Counted from the first letter of the stretch, positions 1-9,415 are shown. The stretch is DNA of 64,000 nt from Acidipila sp. EB88 (GCF_003858395.1 NZ_QWEV01000005.1:1054001-1118000), one strand, 5' to 3'. A program made the numbers and translations. Notes: generated from the letters alone by a model not told the origin.

Positions 1-770
1 GGGTTGAACTGCAGCCAGAGGGCGACCTCTTCTTCCTTGAGCACGTCGCCGGCGAGCAGGAGGCGGCGAAGAATGGGCTCCAGCGCGAAACCCCAGCGGG
101 CACGCAGGCGTGCAAGCTGGTCAGACAGGGTGCCTTCGCCGCTCATGACGGGCAGCAAAAGGCTGAAGAGGTTGCCGCCGCCCTCGCCGAACTCGGCCTG
201 AGTAGCAAAGAACGCGGGGAGACCCGCGGTCACGACGGGGTAGACGGTGGTCGCTGCAAGCGGGGTGTCGTCGAATAGCTCGCGGAAAGGGGCGAAGGCC
301 GGGTTCCGGTTTTCGAACCAGAGCAGCATCATTTCTTCAAACGCGGCTTCACGGTGCGGCAGGCCGTCGGTGGTGCCGGCGAGCCACTGCTGCGGCGTGA
401 GTTCGCCCGAGAAGACGTCAACGCCGGGGAACTGCGTGACGAAGGCGAGCAGCAGACGCTCCAGCTCTTCGGCCCCGACCTGCTCGGCGAAATGCTCGAG
501 TGCGAGGGTGAGCACGGCCGGGTTGACGGTGCGGCGGTAGTGTTCAAACACCGCGTGCGCTGCTTCGTCGATGAGGCCCATGGCAAACAGGGCGGCAGGC
601 TGCACCTGCTGTGCGGGGTCGTTCTCCGTGCCGCGCACCTGGTTCATGCGGTGCGCGAGGGCGCGGCTGGCGGCGGGATTGGCGAAAACGGCGTTTCCGT
701 CGAAGGAGAACAGGACTTCCGTGACGCCGTAGCGGTCACGGGCAGCGCGCGAGATGTGGAATTCGAACAT
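1..770 (-). CDS. N-terminal part of possible alpha-amylase-like glycosidase (partial)
   Basis: The minus-strand frame is open from an ATG at 770 to the left edge of the window, giving 256 codons with no stop. The protein begins MFEFHISRAARDRYGVTEVL and continues as an acidic, Phe/Leu-rich soluble domain with no signal peptide; later landmarks are FAMGLIDEAAHAVF, MMLLWFENRNPAFAPFRELF and LKEEEVALWLQF. From memory this pattern resembles the N-terminal extension of very large alpha-amylase family proteins in Acidobacteria, but the catalytic barrel lies outside the window, so the function is only a suggestion. An AGGAG lies about 13 nt before the ATG, rather far, so the start could be slightly upstream. 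It is divergent from the flavin reductase gene. I am confident it is a real gene and unsure of its product. Confidence 0.5.
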   Translation of the reverse strand, partial: MFEFHISRAARDRYGVTEVLFSFDGNAVFANPAASRALAHRMNQVRGTENDPAQQVQPAALFAMGLIDEAAHAVFEHYRRTVNPAVLTLALEHFAEQVGAEELERLLLAFVTQFPGVDVFSGELTPQQWLAGTTDGLPHREAAFEEMMLLWFENRNPAFAPFRELFDDTPLAATTVYPVVTAGLPAFFATQAEFGEGGGNLFSLLLPVMSGEGTLSDQLARLRARWGFALEPILRRLLLAGDVLKEEEVALWLQFN

Positions 771-944
771 GTGCAGCGATTTTCTCCTCTGCTGTGGCCG
801 AGCGCCGGAGCGCAGAACGGGGACAACGGGTGTGCGTGGGGCAGCAATGGGTCTAAAGGGTCTTCACAGAAGGTAGATGCACGGGCGGCCCGCGATGCAT
901 CCACTTGCATGGTGGAACGGTAAATGGATGGTACAGAGGAATCG

Positions 945-1568
945 ATGCAGAGTTTTGACCCGCAACAATTGAGCCCGAAGGATAACTACAAATTACTGGC
1001 CGGGGCGGTGGTGCCGCGGCCGATCGCGTGGGTCTCGACGGTGGACGAAGCCGGCGTGTACAACCTGGCGCCTTACTCCTTTTTCACGGTGGCAAGTGCG
1101 AACCCGCCGATTGTGTGTTTTTGCCCCTCGGTGCGCGAGGCGAAGGATGGGCTGCTCGCGAGCAAAGATACCCTGCGCAATATCGTGGCGACGGGTGAAT
1201 TCGTCGTGAATATTGTTTCGGAAGCCTCAGTCGAGGCGATGAACGAGACGGCGGCGCAGGTAGAGCCGGGCGTGGACGAGTTCGCGCTGGCAGGGCTTGC
1301 GGTGGAGCCGGGCGAGGTGGTGCGGGCGCCGCGGGTTGCCGGGGCGCGGGTGCAGATGGAGTGCCGGCTCAGGGAGATCGTGGTGGCGAGCGCGCTGCCG
1401 GGGGGTGGATCGATCGTGCTGGGAGAAGTGGTGCGCTTCCACGTGAGTGAGCAAGTGCTGGAAGGCGAACTGCATATTGCGCCGGAGAAGCTGGAAGCCG
1501 TAGGGCGCATGGCGGGCGGGACGTATGTTCGAACTACAGACCGGTTTGAGTTGGAGCGACCCAAGTAG
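945..1568 (+). CDS. Flavin reductase-like FMN-binding protein
   Basis: This is a 207-residue soluble protein of the flavin reductase-like (DIM6/NTAB) split-barrel family, which bind FMN and reduce flavins or serve as oxygenase partners. The diagnostic N-terminal block is seen: YKLLAGAVVPRPIAWVST, then NLAPYSFFTVASANPPIVCF and a K-D-T-x-x-N-I segment before EFVVNIVSE. The ATG at 945 is preferred to the in-frame ATG at 924 because AGAGGA sits 4 nt upstream of it and the family fold begins soon after. The gene stands alone between two minus-strand genes, so its substrate partner cannot be inferred from context. Confidence 0.85.
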   Translation: MQSFDPQQLSPKDNYKLLAGAVVPRPIAWVSTVDEAGVYNLAPYSFFTVASANPPIVCFCPSVREAKDGLLASKDTLRNIVATGEFVVNIVSEASVEAMNETAAQVEPGVDEFALAGLAVEPGEVVRAPRVAGARVQMECRLREIVVASALPGGGSIVLGEVVRFHVSEQVLEGELHIAPEKLEAVGRMAGGTYVRTTDRFELERPK

Positions 1569-1599
1569 TTGGGCGCAGGGGTTTGTGGGTGCAGGCCTG

Positions 1600-1640
1600 G
1601 GTGGTACCCACACTTCGAGGCCAGATGTGGGACACCCGGT
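1600..1640. repeat. Dispersed palindromic repeat, family A (degenerate copy)
   Basis: Just after the flavin reductase gene the sequence pairs CCCACA (1607-1612) with TGTGGG (1626-1631) and ends in ACACCCGG. The same arrangement, a palindrome followed by GCACCCGG, occurs at 8691-8726 and 9416-9452. This copy has the weakest stem. Confidence 0.55.
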
Positions 1641-1682
1641 CTCGTGGTTTGCCCGGTTCCTGAAGGATCTGCGGGGCCTGGC

Positions 1683-2900
1683 TTAGGTGGGGCGGGAGCG
1701 GACGAAGGTGAAGCGGCTTTTGAGGCGCAGGAACGGCGTCTCGAAGTAGTGGTAGGAGAGAGACGCAAGGGCCAGGGCAAGCACAGCCGTGACGCCGTAG
1801 GTGACCGCGAGCTGCAGGCCGGGACCGGTGTGGAGCTTTGCCTTGACGGCGGCGGCCACGACCGAGAGCACGGTGTAGTGAAAGATGTAGAGCCCGAAGG
1901 AGACCTTGCCCAGGTAGATGAAGGGCCGGGCGGCCCGCGGCATGGTCGCACCCAGGAAGGCCAGGCAGAGCAGCAAGCAGCCGGCGTCGAGCGCGAGGTA
2001 GCCGGCAAGGGTCAGGGCCGGCGTGGACGGCATGAAGTCGTTGATGAAGTGGCAGGGTGTGCCGGAGACGAAGAAAGCGGCGGCGCCGGTGGCGAACAGC
2101 GCAAAGCGGACTGGCGTGGTGAAGTGCACGGGCCGGTGGTGCAGGATTAGGGCCAGCGCGGAGCCGAGCGCGAAGAACTGAAACTGGTTGAAGCTGTTGC
2201 ACCAGAGCGCGGGGCTGCGGGTGAGATGCGCGGCGGGCAGGTGGTAGTCCAGAAACCACGCGACGGGCAGCAGCACGGCGACGGCGGCGACGAGTCCGCG
2301 GCGTCCCCACCAAACAAAGAGCAGAGGCCATAGCAGGTAGAACTGCTCCTGCACGGGCGTGCTCCACAGGGGCGTAAGCATGGGATTGTGGAACCAGCCG
2401 TGGTGGAGGATCGCCCAGTTGCCGGAGAGAAGCAAAAAAGGCGCGAGGCAGGCGCCGATTGGGTCGAATGAATGGACCAGGTGCGGGAGCAGAAATGCGC
2501 CGGCGAGTGCGAGAAAGTAGAGCGGCCAGATGCGCAGGATGCGGCGCAGGTAGAAGGCCTTGATGTGCACGGTGCCGGTGGCATCGCTTTCGCGCAGCAG
2601 CAACTCGGTGATCAGGAACGACGTGAGGATAAAAAAGAGCGGCACGCCACCGGAGACGCCTTCCTGCACGGCGGACAGCGCGGTCCACGCGGCGGGGCTG
2701 TGCGGAAATGGCAGCACGTGCGAGGAGAAGACAAGAAAGAACGCGAGGCAGCGAAGCACGTCGAGTTCCGGACGATAGTAGCGCCGGGGGCGCGGGACGA
2801 GCGTGGGCGCCGGCGGGGCGTGGCGTGGCGCGGGTTGTGGAGCTTCCAACGGAACCGCAGCAGAAGCAGCAGGGGCAGGGGCAATCAGGGTGGAAGCCAA
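1683..2900 (-). CDS. Acyltransferase 3 family membrane protein
   Basis: This is a polytopic inner-membrane O-acyltransferase of the acyltransferase-3 (OafA/YrhL-like) family, whose members acylate surface sugars or other extracytoplasmic acceptors. The family's first helix motif is clear, RPELDVLRCLAFFLVFSSHV, with the conserved R/D and His near its end, followed by about nine further hydrophobic segments and a charged C-terminal LRLKSRF. There is no ATG before the domain. A TTG at 2900 is preceded by GAGAGA, whereas the longest frame begins at a TTG at 2987 with no recognisable ribosome binding site, so the first 30 or so residues are uncertain. The predicted N-terminus is Ala/Pro-rich and probably disordered. 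The acceptor is unknown and no polysaccharide genes adjoin it. Confidence 0.82.
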   Translation of the reverse strand: MASTLIAPAPAASAAVPLEAPQPAPRHAPPAPTLVPRPRRYYRPELDVLRCLAFFLVFSSHVLPFPHSPAAWTALSAVQEGVSGGVPLFFILTSFLITELLLRESDATGTVHIKAFYLRRILRIWPLYFLALAGAFLLPHLVHSFDPIGACLAPFLLLSGNWAILHHGWFHNPMLTPLWSTPVQEQFYLLWPLLFVWWGRRGLVAAVAVLLPVAWFLDYHLPAAHLTRSPALWCNSFNQFQFFALGSALALILHHRPVHFTTPVRFALFATGAAAFFVSGTPCHFINDFMPSTPALTLAGYLALDAGCLLLCLAFLGATMPRAARPFIYLGKVSFGLYIFHYTVLSVVAAAVKAKLHTGPGLQLAVTYGVTAVLALALASLSYHYFETPFLRLKSRFTFVRSRPT

Positions 2901-2987
2901 GCGTCTCTCTCGTGTGCTGTCGTTGCGACTGATGCGTCGCTCGCGTGAGTATACGAACGAGTGCGCGCGTCCGAGAGACAAATACAA

Positions 2988-3519
2988 GCCGGCCCGGTTG
3001 TTTTGTGTCTATTGCCCGCGCACTGCTACTTACGTGGGATAAATGCCACCGCCAAGCGCACAGATACACCCGCGCTGATGCGCCCGACGTTGCACCCGGC
3101 GGCAGCCCCGGGTGCATGTGCGCGAGAGGTGGTTTGCACTCCCCTGCCTGCGCTTCGTTGCAGCAGGCAAGCAGACGGCGTGGTGCATCGCGCGCGTGGC
3201 GCGTGCGGGATCGATGCTGCAGAGCGCCGGGATAACGCCTGCAAGGTTCTGCGATGCGAAGCTGCTCGTCCGCCGGGCGCGAAGTTGGCTGCTGGCGCGT
3301 GCAGCGCGTATCGCGCCGGCAGCAATGTGCTGCTCGGTCGAGCTGTACGGAGCGCGCTTGGATTGGGCGCTCTCGCCCGGCGCAGTGCCGTGCCTGCTCT
3401 GCGGCGAGCTGCCGGGTCGGCGACGACAGGCGTCTTCGCGGGGAGACTCTGCCGGCTTGCTACAATAAGGCGAAGGCTGCGCCGCCTTACTCCCATTGGC
3501 CGCGCGCGGTATCTTCACA
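2988..3519. other. Divergent intergenic region upstream of guaB
   Basis: About 530 bases separate the divergent acyltransferase and guaB genes. I see no convincing coding frame: several overlapping Arg/Ala-rich frames exist on both strands, as expected from composition. There is a perfect 9-bp stem, TGCACCCGG at 3091-3099 with CCGGGTGCA at 3108-3116. The guaB promoter candidate lies at its right end. Confidence 0.5.
3458..3489 (+). promoter_or_regulatory. Candidate extended -10 promoter and 5' hairpin of guaB
   Basis: TGC followed by TACAAT at 3458-3466 matches an extended -10 element; no good -35 hexamer is visible. Transcription would start near 3473. A hairpin, TAAGGCG at 3466-3472 with CGCCTTA at 3483-3489, would lie at the very 5' end of the mRNA, about 30 nt before the start codon. 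Its role is unknown. Confidence 0.4.
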
Positions 3520-5043
3520 ATGATTGAACACCCGATTCCCGAAGCTTTGACCTTTGACGACGTCCTGCTCGTCCCTGCCTATAGTGAAGTGGTTCCGAAC
3601 CAGGTCACCACGGAAACACGGCTCACCCGAAAAATCACACTCAACACTCCCCTGCTGTCGGCAGCCATGGACACGGTCACTGAATCGCGTCTCGCTATTG
3701 CCATGGCGCAGCAGGGCGGCATCGGCGTGGTGCACCGCAACCTCTCAGTCGAGCAGCAAGCGAGCGAGGTGGACAAGGTGAAGCGGTCGGAGAGCGGGAT
3801 GATCGTGGATCCCGTGACGATTTCGCCCGATCACCTGATCGAGGATGCCCTGGAGGTCATGCGTCGCTACAAGATCTCGGGCGTACCGGTGACGCAGGGC
3901 AAGAAGCTGGTCGGCATCCTGACCAACCGCGACCTGCGGTTCGAGACACGGACCGATATCCCGGTCTCGCAGGTAATGACCAAGAAAGACCTGATCACAG
4001 TGCCGGAAGGCACGACGCTCGAGGACGCGGAAGCAATCCTGCACGACCATCGCGTGGAAAAGCTGCTGGTGGTCAACGACGCGTACGAGCTCAAGGGCCT
4101 GATCACGGTCAAGGATATCCAGAAGAAGTTGAAGTACCCGAACGCGTCCAAGGATGCCCAGGGACGGCTGCGCGTGGCGGCAGCGATCGGCGCAACAGGC
4201 GACTACCTGGAGCGGGCGGCGGAGCTGATCCGGTTCCGGTGCGATGCGTTGTCGATCGACTCGGCGCACGGGCACTCGTCGCGGGTCCTGGAGGCGGTGC
4301 GCGAGGTCAAGAAGCACTTCCCGGATACGGACCTGCTGGCTGGCAACGTGGCTACCTACGAGGGCGCGATGGCGCTGATCGAAGCCGGCGCGGATGCGGT
4401 CAAGGTAGGCATTGGGCCGGGCTCGATCTGCACGACGCGCATGGTGACAGGCGCAGGCATGCCGCAGATCACGGCGATCTCGGAGGCGTTCCGCGCGGGA
4501 CGCGAGCGGGACATCCCGATCATCGCGGACGGCGGGATCAAGTACTCGGGCGACCTGACCAAGGCGATTGCCGCGGGTGCGGACGCGATCATGATCGGCT
4601 CGTTGTTTGCCGGGGTGGATGAGAGCCCGGGCGAGACGATCCTGTACCAGGGCCGGAGCTTCAAGGCGTACCGCGGGATGGGTTCGCTGTCGGCAATGGC
4701 GCAGGGTTCGGGCGAGCGGTACTTCCAGAGCTCGCGCGACCTGGAAACGGCGCCAACGCGAGCCGAGGCGGTGGTGGATCGGGAGCGCAACGGGCAGAAC
4801 CGGCTGGCGAAGTTTGTGCCGGAAGGCATCGAGGGCCGGGTGCCACACCGTGGACCGCTCGAGGCGATGGTGCACCAGCTGGTGGGCGGTTTGCGCTCGG
4901 GCATGGGCTACCTGGGCTGCCAGACAATCGCGGAGCTGCAGAAGAGCGCACGTTTTGTGCGAATCTCCAATGCCGGGCTGCGCGAAAGCCATGTACACGA
5001 TGTGATCATCACGCGTGAGGCTCCGAACTATCACGTGGAATAG
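3520..5043 (+). CDS. guaB: Inosine-5'-monophosphate dehydrogenase
   Basis: IMP dehydrogenase oxidises IMP to XMP with NAD+, the committed step of guanine nucleotide synthesis. The 507-residue protein has the usual length and order: an N-terminal barrel segment starting [10 protein letters not shown], a pair of CBS domains at about residues 95-205 (regulatory ATP/GTP sensing in the family), then the catalytic loop [15 protein letters not shown] with active-site Cys304, the phosphate loop [11 protein letters not shown], and the flap motif [10 protein letters not shown]. The ATG at 3520 was chosen because [15 protein letters not shown] matches the normal IMPDH N-terminus; the longer frame starts at a TTG at 3496. 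A strong terminator follows within 25 nt, so the gene is probably monocistronic. Confidence 0.97.
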   Translation: MIEHPIPEALTFDDVLLVPAYSEVVPNQVTTETRLTRKITLNTPLLSAAMDTVTESRLAIAMAQQGGIGVVHRNLSVEQQASEVDKVKRSESGMIVDPVTISPDHLIEDALEVMRRYKISGVPVTQGKKLVGILTNRDLRFETRTDIPVSQVMTKKDLITVPEGTTLEDAEAILHDHRVEKLLVVNDAYELKGLITVKDIQKKLKYPNASKDAQGRLRVAAAIGATGDYLERAAELIRFRCDALSIDSAHGHSSRVLEAVREVKKHFPDTDLLAGNVATYEGAMALIEAGADAVKVGIGPGSICTTRMVTGAGMPQITAISEAFRAGRERDIPIIADGGIKYSGDLTKAIAAGADAIMIGSLFAGVDESPGETILYQGRSFKAYRGMGSLSAMAQGSGERYFQSSRDLETAPTRAEAVVDRERNGQNRLAKFVPEGIEGRVPHRGPLEAMVHQLVGGLRSGMGYLGCQTIAELQKSARFVRISNAGLRESHVHDVIITREAPNYHVE

Positions 5044-5066
5044 GGCAAAGAACGAGGCAGGAAGAG

Positions 5067-5104
5067 AGGGGCTGTGCGGCGAGGATGCCGCGCAGCCCCT
5101 TTTT
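5067..5104 (+). terminator. Rho-independent terminator of guaB
   Basis: A 14-bp stem (AGGGGCTGTGCGGC at 5067-5080 with GCCGCGCAGCCCCT at 5087-5100, one G-U pair) encloses a 6-nt loop and is followed directly by TTTT. It begins 24 nt after the guaB stop. Confidence 0.9.
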
Positions 5105-5206
5105 GCTGTGAATGCAACGAGGTGGCGTCCTTTTCCAGGGATGGGACGTCCAAGCGTGGGCGTGGCGGCGGAGCACGAACTGCCGCGGCGTGGCGGAGTG
5201 CGTGGC

Positions 5207-6844
5207 ATGCTGCTGGGGACCAGGAAACCCGCGAGGATGGGCATAGCGCTGGCTTGGGGGCTGCTTGCGGCCCTGGCAGACGCGCAGACCACTACGGCCA
5301 CGCTGCACGGCGTGGTGGTCGACAGCGAGACGCGGCAGCCGATTGCGCGGGTGCTGGTGGAGTCGCCCACGGGCGGCGCGGGCGTGCTGACGGACCAGGC
5401 TGGGCGGTTCACGTTTGCGGGTGTGGCGGAGGGCACGGTGATTGTGCGCTGTCGCAGACCGGGATACTTCGACCCGGGTTCGGATGACCCGGAGGCCACG
5501 CAACAGGTGCTGGCGGCTGCCGGGGGCGGCGAGCAGAGGCTGGTGCTGGAGAAGGCGGCGGCGCTGCGGGGAGAGCTTTTGCTCTCCGATGGAGATGTGC
5601 CCGCGGGCATGCGGGTGGACCTGTACAAGGATCACGCCGACGAGGGATGGCGGCGCTGGCAACTGGTGCAGACCGTGGCGGCGCAGGGCGACGGCTCCTT
5701 CGCGTTCGAAGGGCTCAAGGCCGGGAACTACCTGCTGCATGCGCAGGGCTCGCTCGATCCGCTGGCGCTGCAGGATCCGGGTGCTTCGCCCGGGGTGCGC
5801 TCCGGCTATGCGCCGGCGTATGCACCGGCAGGTGGAGAGATGGCAGGGGCAACGGTGTTTGCGCTGCACCCGGGCCATGCGGCAGAGGCGCGGCTGCGGG
5901 TGGCCCGGGTCGCCTTTTACCCGGTGAGCGTGCGCCTGAATGGCGAAGGGGCGAACGGGTTCGAGGTCACGGGGAACGGCTTTACGCACTGGACGCCGCG
6001 GCGGGTGCGCGGGGGCGACCTGCTGGAAACCGAGCTGCCGAGCGGGAGCTACGTACTGCACACGATGGGCCGCGGGCGGCAACAGCCTTCGGGTGAGCTG
6101 CCGTTCCACGTGGACGGGCAGCAGTTGCAGGGGCTGAGTATGACGCTGGCCGATGCGGCGCCAATGACGGTCGAGACGCAGGTGGAAGCGAATGGGACCG
6201 ATGCGGGTGAAAGCGCCGGAACCGGCACGGCGACAGGCACGGCCGGGCCGCCGCATGTGAGTCAGCTGCGGTTTGTACCGCTGGATGCGCCGGATCAGCC
6301 CGCGGTCGGGCTGTCCGTCCAGGAGGACGCGAGCGGAGCGGGTGTGATTCGGGAGGGAGTGCGCCCCGGCCGGTACTGGGTGACGGCGGTGGTGCGCGGC
6401 GGCTACGTGTCGGCGCTGAGCAGCGGCGGCGTGGACCTGCTGGCGCATGCGCTGGTGGTCGCCCCGGGCACGAGCCCGTCGTTTGTGGCGGCGTTGCGGC
6501 AGGATGGCGGGCAGGTGCAGGTGACGCGCACAGGCGAGGCCCTGGAGCGTGGGGCAGCGGTGCAGCTGATCCCACTGAGCGCCGATGGCGTGGCGCGAAT
6601 TCTTCCAGTCATCAGCGCGGAGGACGAGAGTCAGCAGGGGGCAAATCCCGCGCTGGCGGAGATTGTGCCGGGCGACTACCTGGCGATTGTGACCGCGAAC
6701 CGCGACGGGATTGCGTTTCGGGAGCCGGGCGTGCTGCGCGAGCTCAAGGGGGAGCGGGTGACGGTACGCGCCGGGCAGCTGACGCAGGCGACAGTCAGTA
6801 CGATGACGCAGGCGCCGCCCGCGACGGAAGCAGGATCGCTCTGA
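5207..6844 (+). CDS. Secreted protein with carboxypeptidase-regulatory-like domains (first of a tandem pair)
   Basis: This is a 545-residue exported protein. The start at 5207 has a GGAG 8 nt upstream and gives a short signal peptide, MGIALAWGLLAALADAQ, with an ADA-Q cleavage site. The mature part starts with a carboxypeptidase regulatory-like fold (TATLHGVVVDSETRQPIARV, then FTFAGVAEGTVIVRCRRPGY) and contains further Ig-like repeats with the G-x-F-x-F-x-G-L-K-A-G-x-Y pattern, such as GSFAFEGLKAGNYLLHAQG. There is no peptidase domain. Such folds are common as structural modules in acidobacterial surface proteins, including TonB-dependent transporter N-termini, but no beta-barrel follows here. 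It overlaps the next gene by one base (TGATG), so the two are translationally coupled and probably act together. The longest frame reaches back into guaB and is rejected. Confidence 0.75.
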   Translation: MLLGTRKPARMGIALAWGLLAALADAQTTTATLHGVVVDSETRQPIARVLVESPTGGAGVLTDQAGRFTFAGVAEGTVIVRCRRPGYFDPGSDDPEATQQVLAAAGGGEQRLVLEKAAALRGELLLSDGDVPAGMRVDLYKDHADEGWRRWQLVQTVAAQGDGSFAFEGLKAGNYLLHAQGSLDPLALQDPGASPGVRSGYAPAYAPAGGEMAGATVFALHPGHAAEARLRVARVAFYPVSVRLNGEGANGFEVTGNGFTHWTPRRVRGGDLLETELPSGSYVLHTMGRGRQQPSGELPFHVDGQQLQGLSMTLADAAPMTVETQVEANGTDAGESAGTGTATGTAGPPHVSQLRFVPLDAPDQPAVGLSVQEDASGAGVIREGVRPGRYWVTAVVRGGYVSALSSGGVDLLAHALVVAPGTSPSFVAALRQDGGQVQVTRTGEALERGAAVQLIPLSADGVARILPVISAEDESQQGANPALAEIVPGDYLAIVTANRDGIAFREPGVLRELKGERVTVRAGQLTQATVSTMTQAPPATEAGSL

Positions 6845-8643
6845 TGCACGCCCGGAGAACTGGTGCAGGCCGTGGTGTGCGCGGATGGTTCCGGGTGAAG
6901 CGTTGGTGTGTTCCAGATCGCGACCGCGCTATCTATCCGAGCCTGGGGGCTTGCGTGCTGCTGTTGCTGCTGTTACCGGCAGTGGCGACGGCCCAGGGGT
7001 TCACGGTTGCGGGCCAGGTGGTCGATGGGGTGTCGGGCAGCGCCGTGGGACGAGCCGCGGTGAGCCTGGAGCCTGCCGGGACAGGTGCGGCGGAGCCGGC
7101 GGCAGACTGGGCTTCGGCGGCCAGGCAGCTGCTGACCGGGGTGGATGGAAGCTTTCGGTTTGCAGGGGTGCCGGCGGGTCGGTACCGTGTGCGCGCGGCG
7201 CGCCGGGGGTACGTCGCTGCCAGCTTCGACCAGCATGGCGAGTACTTCGCAGCAGTGATTGCAGGGGCGGGACGGCCCGAGGCGGAGCGGCTGCGGTTTG
7301 TGCTGATGCCGCTGGGCTCAATCCGGGGAACGGTGCTGGACAGCACCGGCGACCCGGTGTTGGCGGCGACGGTGACCCTGCTGGGTACGAGTCGGGATGG
7401 CAGCGGGGCAATTGTGCCGGTGCGCTCGGCTAGCGTGCAACGGGGGAGTGACCGCTACACGTTTTCGAACCTGGAGCCGGGCACGTACTACTTGGCGGTG
7501 ACAGGTCGTCCATGGTGGGCAGAGAGCGGCGAAGAGGGAGACAGCGCCGGGAACAATCCGCTCGATGTGGCGTATGCGCCGATGTTCTTCGATGGGGCGG
7601 AAAGCTCGAGCGGAGCGCAGCCGGTGGTGTTGAGGGCGGGGGAAAGCGCGGAGGCGAACTTCTCCATGCATGCCGTGCCGGCTCTGCATGTGCTGCTGCG
7701 CGCTGGCGGTGGTGGCAGTGGCGGCGACGCGGGTGGACTGCCTGCGCTGACCGTGCCGGCGTTTGACGGGGCACTGGGGCTACCGATGGGGATGTTTCTC
7801 GGGCAGGGACGGCAGCGAGGCGGGGATGGATCGCTGCAGGTCACGGTCGCGCCGGGCACGTATGCGCTCAGCAGCGGCGGAGGGGTTGGGGCGGTGACGA
7901 TCTCAGCGGACTCGACGCTGGATAGTGCGGCGACAGCGGCCGGCGCTGCGCTGCAGGGCAAGGTGGCAATGGCCGATGGCTCGGCGCTGCCGAGCGGCCT
8001 GCGTTTACGGCTGCTGGGCGTGAGCGGCGACCGAGGCGGCGTGATGGATGGGCCGGAGGCTGGATCCGACGGGGTGGGCGGAAGGCTGCAGCAGACAGGG
8101 AGCAACATTCGGTATATCGGGAGATTTGGACGCAGGCCGCTGGAAGTTGCGATTGCGGGGGATGGGTCGTTCGCAGCGGACAGCGTGCCGGCAGGGCGCT
8201 ACCGCTTGGAGCTGGCTCGGCCGGGCGCGGGGGTGATCGCGATCACCGGCGCTGCGGCCAGCGGAGCGACGGTGGGCGAGGACATGACGCTGCGGGTACA
8301 GGGCGAGCCCGTGATCCTGGCCGTCACGGCATCAGCCGCCAGCGCGCAGGTGGATGGCCGAGCGGCAGACGGGCGGGGCGCCCCCGTGGGCGGCGCGCTG
8401 GTCCTGCTGGTGCCCGCGAACGGGGCAGCTACGCTCGAGCGGGTCGCCGAGAGCAACTCGGATGGAGGCTGGGCAGTGCGGGATGTTGCACCGGGAGAGT
8501 ACCGGTTGGTAGCGATCCGCGATGGTTGGGACATTGCGTGGCGCAGGCCTGAGGCGCTGGCGCGGTACCTGGCGGGGGCTACGCTGGTGGTAGTGCGCGG
8601 GGATGGATTGTCGGGCGTGTCCGTGGTAGTGCAGGGGCGGTAG
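6844..8643 (+). CDS. Secreted protein with carboxypeptidase-regulatory-like domains (second of a tandem pair)
   Basis: This is a 599-residue exported protein coupled to the preceding gene. A cytoplasmic N-terminal stretch of about 35 residues precedes a hydrophobic signal segment (LGACVLLLLLLPAVATAQG, cleavage after ATA). The mature part has three visible copies of the same fold: FTVAGQVVDGVSGSAVGRA to RFAGVPAGRYRVRAARRGY, then GSIRGTVLDSTGDPVLAATV to YTFSNLEPGTYYLAVTG, and a C-terminal GRAADGRGAPVGGALVLL to VRDVAPGEYRLVAIRDGW. Low-complexity Gly/Ser/Ala linkers separate them. The domain order parallels its neighbour and suggests an old duplication. No enzymatic motif is seen, so the role is unknown, probably cell-surface or periplasmic. 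Confidence 0.75.
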   Translation: MHARRTGAGRGVRGWFRVKRWCVPDRDRAIYPSLGACVLLLLLLPAVATAQGFTVAGQVVDGVSGSAVGRAAVSLEPAGTGAAEPAADWASAARQLLTGVDGSFRFAGVPAGRYRVRAARRGYVAASFDQHGEYFAAVIAGAGRPEAERLRFVLMPLGSIRGTVLDSTGDPVLAATVTLLGTSRDGSGAIVPVRSASVQRGSDRYTFSNLEPGTYYLAVTGRPWWAESGEEGDSAGNNPLDVAYAPMFFDGAESSSGAQPVVLRAGESAEANFSMHAVPALHVLLRAGGGGSGGDAGGLPALTVPAFDGALGLPMGMFLGQGRQRGGDGSLQVTVAPGTYALSSGGGVGAVTISADSTLDSAATAAGAALQGKVAMADGSALPSGLRLRLLGVSGDRGGVMDGPEAGSDGVGGRLQQTGSNIRYIGRFGRRPLEVAIAGDGSFAADSVPAGRYRLELARPGAGVIAITGAAASGATVGEDMTLRVQGEPVILAVTASAASAQVDGRAADGRGAPVGGALVLLVPANGAATLERVAESNSDGGWAVRDVAPGEYRLVAIRDGWDIAWRRPEALARYLAGATLVVVRGDGLSGVSVVVQGR

Positions 8644-8690
8644 GGGCTGGTGGTCGCCGGGGTTAGTGAGCGGGTCAGGAGACTGGCTGG

Positions 8691-8726
8691 TTCCCATGTC
8701 GCAGAAGCAGGACATGGGGCACCCGG
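8691..8726. repeat. Dispersed palindromic repeat, family A
   Basis: CCCATGTC (8693-8700) pairs perfectly with GACATGGG (8711-8718) over a 10-nt loop and is followed by GCACCCGG. It lies in the spacer after the tandem secreted-protein genes and shares its 3' flank with the copies at 1600 and 9416. Confidence 0.65.
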
Positions 8727-8775
8727 TGTTGTGGGCGGACCAGAGACAAAAGCAGGACGCCTGCGCGGCTCAGAG

Positions 8776-8832
8776 TAAACACCCCGCAAAGTGGGCGCCT
8801 CTGGCGCGGGGGCCTGTAGTTGGCAGGCGCCC
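8776..8832. repeat. Palindromic repeat, family B
   Basis: The spacer beyond the rplQ stop codon contains ACACCCCGC, AAA and GTGGGCGCCT, followed by GGGGGCCTG and GGCAGGCGCCC. The core, CCC(A/G)C then GAA or AAA then GTGGGCGCCT, recurs at 10759-10795 and in part at 11626-11660. It lies at the end of the ribosomal cluster and could affect 3' end formation, but no T-tract is present. Confidence 0.5.
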
Positions 8833-8898
8833 GCGACAACGCGCAGGATGGAGGAGCTGGGAGCTCGCCGGCCTGCGCGTTGTGGTTGGAAGCGAAAG

Positions 8899-9381
8899 TT
8901 ACTGCTGGGGCTCTTCGCCTTCGGTCCCGGGGGTGGGGCCATTGGCAGCAAGGGCTGCCTGCATCTCCTCGCGACGCTTTTCGCGGGCTTCGGCACGCTT
9001 CTGGCGCTTTTCGTCCAGTACCTGCTCGGCTCCGATGAGCTCGATCAGAGCTGTTTCGCCGCCGTCACCCTTGCGGAAGCCGGTGCGAACGATGCGAAGA
9101 TAGCCGCCGTTGCGCTCGCTGTAGCGAGGCGCGACGGTCTCGAAAAGGCGCGTGACCGACTCGCGCGTCATCATGTACGACAGGGCCTGACGGCGGGAGT
9201 GCAGGTCGCCCTTTTTGCCGAGGGTGATCATCTTCTCGACGTGCGGGCGAACGGCCTTGGCCTTGGTGAGCGTCGTCTCGACGCGATCTTCCATAAGGAT
9301 GGACGTGACCAGGTTGCGCAGCAACGCGCGGCGGTGCGGGGTCTTGCGTCCGAGTTTGAATCCTGCTTTGCGATGGCGCAT
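8899..9381 (-). CDS. rplQ: 50S ribosomal protein L17
   Basis: L17 lines the peptide exit tunnel end of the large subunit. The 160-residue protein starts MRHRKAGFKLGRKTPHRRAL, the family signature, and continues LLRNLVTSILMEDRVETTLTK. The C-terminal 40 residues (KRQKRAEAREKRREEMQ and a Gly/Glu tail) extend beyond the usual core. An AAGAGAGA lies just upstream of the ATG at 9381. The longer frame would translate the palindromic repeat at 9416-9452 and is rejected. It is the last gene of the cluster, 119 nt after rpoA. Confidence 0.97.
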   Translation of the reverse strand: MRHRKAGFKLGRKTPHRRALLRNLVTSILMEDRVETTLTKAKAVRPHVEKMITLGKKGDLHSRRQALSYMMTRESVTRLFETVAPRYSERNGGYLRIVRTGFRKGDGGETALIELIGAEQVLDEKRQKRAEAREKRREEMQAALAANGPTPGTEGEEPQQ

Positions 9382-9415
9382 GGCTTGTCTCTCTTCTGGT
9401 GCGAACTTGTGCGGA

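Noticed and set aside
3745..5628. 627-codon minus-strand frame opposite guaB and the next gene
   Set aside because: It is a His/Arg/Leu-rich shadow of guaB with no recognisable motif or ribosome binding site.
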